Assembly (NCBI GenBank): GCA_903911805.1
Contig: CAIWET010000406.1
Span: 1-12,545 of the forward strand
Direction: 5' to 3'
Origin: an uncultured Ignavibacteria bacterium
Lineage (GTDB): Bacteria; Bacteroidota; Ignavibacteria; Kapaibacteriales; UBA2268
Length of the DNA stretch: 12,545 nucleotides
Below are positions 7,501-12,545 of the stretch, piece after piece (within the stretch, counting starts at the first letter, position 1; the number at the start of each line of letters is the position of its first letter). The notes beneath the pieces were generated by a model. It did not search any database. It was given only the letters and a program-made list of their open reading frames with translations, and had not been told where the DNA came from. Made by a program: the position numbers and the translations under genes.

Positions 7501-10500
7501 TTTAGAAACTAAGTAGGCATCACCTTTTAGCTGGATAAATCCTAATCCTCCACTACTATTGAATGATACTAAAAATTCCATACTTCCATTTAATGGTGTT
7601 GGCTCAGGATGAGTACCAAATATTACTTTTGCTTTAAAACTCAAAGAGGAATTTTCGTCAGGTTTATAAACGACTCCCGAACAAGTTGCACCAATTTTTG
7701 AGGCATCAGCAACAGTTTGAGTTGCTGGTACAGAAGCAACAGCCTTTTCAACTTTCATATGATAGCTTGCACCACCACCGAAACCATAAATACCAACTCC
7801 AGTCATTACAGGAAAACCTGTTGCTAATAACAAAGAAGCATCAAAATACCAATATGTATATTTATCTAAAGATGCAGTTTTTTGTTTACTACCAAATTGA
7901 ACTGTAATATCTCCAGTGATTTTTTCCATAATATCTGCTTTAATATTGCCTCTGAATCCATCACCATAAGTAGCATCACCACTATAAATATCCAATTCTC
8001 CATTTAATTTCACTAGTCCTGGAATTATTTCACCAGAAACTTTAATTTTATTTAGTTCTAAATCATCATAATCAAAGCTAATACTACCTTTTTTTGCCCA
8101 AATTGTAAATCCTGTAGTTCCAGCAAAAACATTATTATAAAGTGAAGCACTAATCTCAAATTTTAATCCAAATTGTGTTAAACCTTTGGTCACTAATGAA
8201 ATACCACCAGCACTCACGTCAAATCCACACATTTGCTTTTGAGGGCTACCAAGTTTAAAATCTCCACCTTTAATTCCTTCATCGGTTAATAAGAAATTAT
8301 CAACTCTCATCAGTTCGAATTTTAATGGAAGTTTACCAACTTTAGCATCAATCGAAATATTTGCATTCAACAAAACTGTGTCTTTAAATCCACTTGGTGT
8401 TTTAGATATTTTAATATATGAAGTACTTTCTAATTGGAATTTTGCCTTCCACATATTTACATTAAGCCCACCTGGTAAATCAGTATTTACATTAAAATTA
8501 TAATTTTGCTTACCAGTATTGTCTATTACTAAAGTACCATTATATTTCAATTCATCTTCAGAAATTGGTAATTTCAATTTTCCATTTAATTTACCTTCTT
8601 TAAATGAATTTTGTACAAATTTAACTGAAAAAGTATCTAACCTTGCTCTAAAACTACTTAATTTAATATCTGCAATATTTGAAATTACTGCATCAGCACT
8701 TAATCCACTTTTATCGATCAATAAATCAGAAATCACTCCTTGAATTGCCCCGCCACCACCTAATTTGAATTGTTCTGGTAATTTCATTGTTGCTTTAGAA
8801 ATATAAAATCCACTCCAGCTATTTGTCATATCCCCTAAATATCCCTGTGGGAATTTTATAGCTGGTGGATTTGAAGCTGGTGATAAATCAAGATACATAT
8901 CAGAAACGTGGATTATGAAATCTTCTAAAGATGCTGGTGTAAAGTCCTGAATTGAACAAACAGCTACCAAATCTTTAGTTGCACTGTAATTTGCTGTAAA
9001 ATTCAAGTTTACTTTACTTGATTTATCATCTGGATATGGAATAATCCAAGTTCTTGGAAATTCTACTTTTCCAGCAATATTTATTTCCTTAAATCCATCT
9101 TTATCAAAGTTTAAAAATGTACCTTTATCGCTTAAAGTTTTTTGTTTGAAAACAAAGTTCCATCCATCACCAGAATTTGGAAATGAGAAGTCTTCAGCTA
9201 AATATAATTCTTTATTATCTCCAAATCCAGTTGGTTTTAAGCAAGTTTTTCCAGTTAAACATAAATCAGCACCTGGGCCTAAACCTGGAATTTTATATTT
9301 AAATGCAGCTGATGCAATTGCTCCATCAGGGGCAAAAGTAACTGATGTTATGCCTAATACAAATGGAGCAGATTTAATTACATTATCAATTCCGATTGGC
9401 ATTTTTACAACTGCTAAGTCAGTTAATGAACTTAATTTCTGAGTGCCTTCAGCAGCTTTTTCCAAAAATTGAATAATCTGACTCTTATTTAACCCCATTT
9501 CAGGAACAATTGGAAAACCATCAACCATTTTGCATTTTACAACCCCACTAATTACCTCGTCAGTTGAATTAATTGTAATACCTTCATTGAATTCAACAGC
9601 AAATCTAATATTTTTTAAAAAAGCAACAGTAATGTATCCATCTCCTTTAATCATATCACCCGATTTGATTGGATCCGAAGTTAAATTCATTTCAAATTCA
9701 CCAACTTTAATCTTATCTCCTGTTTTATAAGTTTTGGTGGAAATTGTTTTGTTCAAAGGTGTTGCAACTCCACAATTTATTTCAGAAGGAGTTGATGAAG
9801 ATGATGAATCTTTTTTTGAATCTGCTAATTTTGATGAAGTTGAGTCTGTTTTAGTGCTGTCTTTTGTTGAACCCAAAGAGCCTCCTGAGGGACTACCAGT
9901 AGTAGTATCTCCAGACATAGTTTTAGATAATATGAATTTTCCAATTTCACTTTTACCATCATTTCTAGTTGCAATTTTGCCATTTTGGTCAAATGATTGA
10001 ATTTGCCATACAAATGCAATTGCATCAGGATATTTATTAAATGGTAAATCACTCGGCAAATATTGATAAGATGTTCTTCCAGGTTGTAATAATTTATTAA
10101 ATAGTGGAGGGTTATTATCAATTGCGGTTCTATCATTTTGTCCAACAAAAAGTGGAGCAATTTTTAATTGATAACTAATAATCGTACCCATTGGAGGATT
10201 AGCAACCGATGACCAAATGAAATTTGGCAAAATTGTAGGTGTTGAACTTATTTCTTCACTTTCAATAGGTTTAATTAACATTGGTGGATCAGGAATTGTA
10301 ATAAAAGTTTGCTTGCAAGTAATGCCACTCATATTAATTTGATTACCAAGTTCATCTAAAATTTTAACACAAAACTCATAATTTCCTTCAGGCAACATTT
10401 GAGTACTAATCGCACCTCTTCTGATTGAAGGATCTAATGTTATTGCTGACTCTCTAACAATTTGAGAACCATTAAGCATTAATGGCACTCCAGTATAAAG

Positions 10501-10767
10501 GTCAAATCTTGGCATATAAGCTGAATTATCATTTGTATAAGCTATAATAACATTTTTGTCAACATCTTCTATTGAGAAAGATATTCTTATGTTTTTATAA
10601 TTTGTATTTGCAGTTAATGTCATTTGAATAATTGTTGGGTCATACTTCCAATCGCTTAAATATGGAGGTAATGGCTTCTTAATATTAAATGATATATTAA
10701 CATCAGCAAAACTAGATTCTGTTGCTAACATTAACAGAATTATCAGAATTTTAATTAAATTCTTCAT
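4516..10767 (-). CDS. Giant exported TANFOR-domain-like beta-rich protein (about 2083 residues)
   Basis: The protein is very long and exported, of unknown function. I chose the ATG at 10767 because the signal peptide (MKNLIKILIILLMLATESSFA) begins exactly there. An ATG at 10803 would add 12 residues and overlap the upstream gene by 17 bases. Numbering below uses the 10767 start. Residues 24-165 resemble the TANFOR domain first named in Tannerella forsythia proteins: PYLSDW (35-40), TGVPLML (92-98), LPEGNYEFCVKILD (125-138). Residues 163-278 look like an FN3-type fold, and 283-331 form a Ser/Thr/Asp/Lys/Gly-rich linker. Residues about 332-1250 are repetitive short beta strands without clear enzyme motifs. 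A Gly/Trp-rich block (1263-1341) contains GWYAMGQMYAY and PNPTWAKGTVAGYYRI. Residues 1363-1493 look Ig-like, and a Thr run (1692-1696) precedes an aromatic- and Cys-rich C-terminal region (about 1778-2083). It has 19 cysteines, several close enough for disulfides (133/151, 503/509, 1331/1341, 1987/1992), fitting an extracytoplasmic location. It follows the barrel gene by 19 bases and precedes the FN3 gene by 3. Confidence 0.8.
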   Translation of the reverse strand: MKNLIKILIILLMLATESSFADVNISFNIKKPLPPYLSDWKYDPTIIQMTLTANTNYKNIRISFSIEDVDKNVIIAYTNDNSAYMPRFDLYTGVPLMLNGSQIVRESAITLDPSIRRGAISTQMLPEGNYEFCVKILDELGNQINMSGITCKQTFITIPDPPMLIKPIESEEISSTPTILPNFIWSSVANPPMGTIISYQLKIAPLFVGQNDRTAIDNNPPLFNKLLQPGRTSYQYLPSDLPFNKYPDAIAFVWQIQSFDQNGKIATRNDGKSEIGKFILSKTMSGDTTTGSPSGGSLGSTKDSTKTDSTSSKLADSKKDSSSSSTPSEINCGVATPLNKTISTKTYKTGDKIKVGEFEMNLTSDPIKSGDMIKGDGYITVAFLKNIRFAVEFNEGITINSTDEVISGVVKCKMVDGFPIVPEMGLNKSQIIQFLEKAAEGTQKLSSLTDLAVVKMPIGIDNVIKSAPFVLGITSVTFAPDGAIASAAFKYKIPGLGPGADLCLTGKTCLKPTGFGDNKELYLAEDFSFPNSGDGWNFVFKQKTLSDKGTFLNFDKDGFKEINIAGKVEFPRTWIIPYPDDKSSKVNLNFTANYSATKDLVAVCSIQDFTPASLEDFIIHVSDMYLDLSPASNPPAIKFPQGYLGDMTNSWSGFYISKATMKLPEQFKLGGGGAIQGVISDLLIDKSGLSADAVISNIADIKLSSFRARLDTFSVKFVQNSFKEGKLNGKLKLPISEDELKYNGTLVIDNTGKQNYNFNVNTDLPGGLNVNMWKAKFQLESTSYIKISKTPSGFKDTVLLNANISIDAKVGKLPLKFELMRVDNFLLTDEGIKGGDFKLGSPQKQMCGFDVSAGGISLVTKGLTQFGLKFEISASLYNNVFAGTTGFTIWAKKGSISFDYDDLELNKIKVSGEIIPGLVKLNGELDIYSGDATYGDGFRGNIKADIMEKITGDITVQFGSKQKTASLDKYTYWYFDASLLLATGFPVMTGVGIYGFGGGASYHMKVEKAVASVPATQTVADASKIGATCSGVVYKPDENSSLSFKAKVIFGTHPEPTPLNGSMEFLVSFNSSGGLGFIQLKGDAYLVSKITDNSKPLGKGTADMSYDFGSQCFNGHFTIQMSLAGMLTETSSLDILADKKNSKWHFYIGTWESPSVMSIVGLLNINNYFMVGNDLPGGLPPFPNDVKTIFASAGKALPAVQTTDRLQQSTGKGISLGGSTSFGGSYNFLIFYAKLAAGFGFDLNLHNYPGVSCKGSDNIGIDGWYAMGQMYAYVAASIGLHVDLWFVEGNFEILSGGFAAILQGGLPNPTWAKGTVAGYYRILKGLVKGHCSFEFNYGNICEMVSDNPLAIGLISDMQPTGKDVSVFMSPAATFNFPVPDGANDNHFDIQTIGSNGSPGPIRTFRIILDNKELYQVSPKVDEAFSESIADEGMTLVLTSKNMLKETTNYKFRIKAHGEELKGSSWQTTKYEKDGDPRKGQSIVKDTTITFTTGKSPNYVVNQNVIYAFPAKGQRSFIADKSLKTGYIAMRQLQQDIFDPNQFLDKFPEYKNKKDLLKVEYLAVFKFDGTKSKEVPLTLINKDPNSRVEFDISHLDPSKVYNLQLVARITPKSGSLNLSGITKMNEMISNRKTKTSSIIGGAKIAISGIDKNLDVLANAKNIDKTGDVKIAKTGQFNTNLNINKTQTIYSTKTTTTTSNAKSSSLSLTTYSDKNFNPIATDLQKMKLVGSLVDNGDVIDTISNRTIDVKTMQLLRANDKRIFESDFFFRTSKFKTMTEKINHFTFKSLNYLDYAAISDVKMNCSEPFEEIDLVGQKYSTSGYGSTSNASFGPFVRFTDDETTDWFKHIRADVYNVIDGNTGLGFTDGTMAKVPLPYWLNDKNDKWSHCNEGDFDWEQVSNSISDFTSQTKRAKYLKDNSLIKTLGPPRFNSLNDAVANTGTYSNISISYNSWFCASMDNLYLYLRILDQYLYYLNVRTHGVGDAGYSCLYVNCIAQSSFGNYTQADNKYYSNLNMNISDADMSWKCIEWLYFNYGMSSEFTKLYGEIRFFMNGYYPPSPDYYTQDNISNWNLKSKRKIAFFPPK

Positions 10768-10786
10768 AATATTATTCGATGATATT

Positions 10787-12469
10787 TTAAAATGTGATTG
10801 CATAATTTAATGACCCCATTAATTCATTATAAGATTCTGGAGATTGATAATAATTTGGTGTATTGCTTGTTTGATAATTCATATTTGATAAATTTATACT
10901 TATGGTACCAAATTTATCAATTGAATAATTTGCATTTAATCTTAAACTCATTTGTAAATCCGTTTCTTTGAATTTTATTGCGGTTAATCCAATAGTTGCG
11001 TTAACATTTAATTTTTTTTCTAAAAATGCATATCCTGCCGATTGAGTAAAACTATAGATATCAGATGCAAAATCTGATTTGTTGGAATTTAAATATAAAC
11101 CTGTTGTTAATGTGAGTGAACTCTCATAAATCAGAGAATAATTTAAATTAAAGTTATTTGTAATATATATTTTTTGTAATGTGTCATAAGAACTCCGATC
11201 AGAAACATCTTGATAAGAATATGACAAAACAACATTATTATTTGCTCCAAATGCATCAAAATTCCAAACAGGATTTATTTGATACATCTCAGCAATATTT
11301 TGCAAATGAATTGTATCTTTGGCAAATGCTGTTTTCATTCCATAATTGCTATACTGGGCATTTAATGTAAAATTCTTAGAAATTTGAGAATAAATATCTA
11401 AAGAACCAATAACTCTTGTTGTATTTGAAACGTGATTATCTCTTAAATTATTTGCTCTATACCCTATAGAACCTTTAATGCTTAAATCTCCATTAAAGAA
11501 TCTTAAATTTGGTGCAAAAGTTAAATCTAATACATCATTTAACATATTCGGATAACCAAGAGTTTGAAATCCAGGTCCAATCCATTTTGCATTGAATTTA
11601 AATGAATAATTTCTAAAAGGAGTTAATAATAAAGAAGCTTTTGCTGATCCATCTATTTGAGTAGAATATCTAGGAATAAATATGTTCTCAACAAATGATG
11701 GCATTTCAGAACTCATATATTTATCAGCATAAGAATCATTTGAAAAAATTGAAATTGCACCTTCGCAACTGAATTTTGCAAATGATGAAATAGGTAATCC
11801 AAATGCTAACGAACTGACTAAATTGTCCTTAGGTAATATGAAATTTGTAGAAATAACTTTTTTAGTAGTATCATCCCAAGCGTGAGCAATATTTAAATTA
11901 ATAAATAAATCATTTCCTGAAGCAAAACCAACTTTTACTGCATAAACTAAACGTTGGTAATTTCCTAAAGTATTTGAACTAGAATCAGAATCTTTAAATT
12001 CTCGCAATCTACCATAAAGTCCACTAAATTTAAATGAAGATAAATTCAAATCAAATCCACCTCCTAAAACTCTCGAATCTCCAAAAGTAAAATCTGAATA
12101 ATTTGAAAAAAAGTATCCTGCGTGTAAAGTTAGCCATTCACCAATTTTGGGATTTACTCCAAATTGATTAAAAGGTTGCTGAAATCCAACTTGAGAAGTA
12201 GTAAACCAAAATTCAAATGGTAATTGTATTTGGTCATAGATCGATATATTTAGTAAAGCATTTACACGAAAATTTACAGGTGAAGTGTACTGATTTCTAA
12301 TTTTTTCAAGTTCTTTATCTTTACTATTAGATGTAAATTCAGTATTTAAACCTAAAGAACCATTATAAGAAATGAACTTAGATTTACTGGTAATTGAATC
12401 CACTTTATCTTGTGAATAAATAGACGCAGAAATCAAGAATACAATTAATATGAGAAATTTTATATTCAT
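10787..12469 (-). CDS. Outer-membrane beta-barrel protein, first gene of the surface operon
   Basis: This 560-residue protein is most likely a transmembrane beta-barrel in the outer membrane. The signal peptide covers residues 1 to about 19 and ends IYS-Q, a common cleavage context in this phylum. The mature chain is built of alternating polar and hydrophobic strands rich in Asn, Ser, Phe and Tyr, and it ends NYAITF. A terminal Phe after an amphipathic strand is the classic recognition signal for barrel assembly by BamA. A family-like block, QPFNQFGVNPKIGEWLTL (98-115) followed by LGGGFDLN (135-142) and LYGRL (151-155), resembles barrel proteins I recall from other Bacteroidota. It has no TonB box or plug domain, so it is not a typical SusC/TonB receptor. 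It leads the operon, with a promoter-like site 67 bases upstream, and the giant TANFOR-like gene starts 19 bases after its stop codon. It could anchor or export that protein; this is inferred from gene order only. Confidence 0.8.
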   Translation of the reverse strand: MNIKFLILIVFLISASIYSQDKVDSITSKSKFISYNGSLGLNTEFTSNSKDKELEKIRNQYTSPVNFRVNALLNISIYDQIQLPFEFWFTTSQVGFQQPFNQFGVNPKIGEWLTLHAGYFFSNYSDFTFGDSRVLGGGFDLNLSSFKFSGLYGRLREFKDSDSSSNTLGNYQRLVYAVKVGFASGNDLFINLNIAHAWDDTTKKVISTNFILPKDNLVSSLAFGLPISSFAKFSCEGAISIFSNDSYADKYMSSEMPSFVENIFIPRYSTQIDGSAKASLLLTPFRNYSFKFNAKWIGPGFQTLGYPNMLNDVLDLTFAPNLRFFNGDLSIKGSIGYRANNLRDNHVSNTTRVIGSLDIYSQISKNFTLNAQYSNYGMKTAFAKDTIHLQNIAEMYQINPVWNFDAFGANNNVVLSYSYQDVSDRSSYDTLQKIYITNNFNLNYSLIYESSLTLTTGLYLNSNKSDFASDIYSFTQSAGYAFLEKKLNVNATIGLTAIKFKETDLQMSLRLNANYSIDKFGTISINLSNMNYQTSNTPNYYQSPESYNELMGSLNYAITF

Positions 12470-12536
12470 AAATTTTCTTTAAATACTTTAAAAATCATTT
12501 ATTAACAATTAGTTAAAAAGAACGTTTTTCGAGAAC

Positions 12537-12544
12537 CAAATTTA
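12537..12544 (-). promoter_or_regulatory. Bacteroidota-type -7 promoter element for the surface operon
   Basis: On the minus strand these bases read TAAATTTG, a full match to the TAnnTTTG consensus of Bacteroidota housekeeping promoters. The -33 element would fall outside the window and cannot be checked. Transcription would begin near 12530, leaving an AT-rich leader of about 60 bases before the ATG at 12469. No Shine-Dalgarno sequence is visible ahead of that ATG, as is usual in this phylum. Confidence 0.4.
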
Positions 12545-12545
12545 C

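Noticed and set aside
9734..10000. Open frame of 88 codons on the plus strand, and similar ones at 9146-9442, 8519-8743, 7686-7907 and 5450-5644
   Set aside because: They lie antisense inside the giant gene, have no promoter or start-site signals, and their protein sequences are mirror products of the real frame.
9825..10160. 111-codon minus-strand open frame
   Set aside because: It lies out of frame within the giant gene, with a composition typical of a frame-shifted shadow (runs of L, I and H).

Overview
The window looks like a stretch of a low-GC member of the Bacteroidota / Ignavibacteria-Kapabacteria side of the FCB group. The evidence is indirect but consistent. The promoter-like sites match the Bacteroidota -7 element (TAnnTTTG), and start codons lack clear Shine-Dalgarno sequences. 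Signal peptides end in SQ or AQ, and one protein has the TANFOR-type N-terminus known from Bacteroidota. The palindromic intergenic repeat at the left edge is of the TGTCATTCTGAGC...GCGAAGAATC type common in this part of the tree. All real genes are on the minus strand, so transcription runs from right to left.

Region 1 (12545 to 2176, minus) is one transcription unit with three exported proteins. A promoter-like site lies at the right edge. It is followed by a 560-residue outer-membrane beta-barrel protein (10787-12469), a giant exported protein of about 2083 residues with a TANFOR-like N-terminal domain (4516-10767), and a 754-residue protein with a family-specific N-terminal domain and about five fibronectin type III domains (2248-4512). 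The gaps between the genes are 19 and 3 bases, and the unit closes with a strong intrinsic terminator (2176-2227). All three proteins have signal peptides and none shows enzymatic motifs. The simplest reading is a cell-surface assembly: the barrel sits in the outer membrane, and the giant protein and FN3 protein sit on or through it. No function is established from the sequence, and this set is the best candidate here for an undescribed system.

Region 2 (2150 to 142, minus) is a separate, single-gene unit behind its own promoter-like site. It encodes an exported glycoside hydrolase resembling GH106 alpha-L-rhamnosidases but shortened to little more than the catalytic part.

Region 3 (1-128) is a non-coding, imperfectly palindromic element with terminal inverted repeats, resembling a MITE or REP-type repeat. 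It ends 13 bases from the stop codon of the hydrolase gene and may run past the left edge. There is no gene-free stretch longer than about 140 bases. No tRNA, rRNA, CRISPR array or transposase gene was seen.
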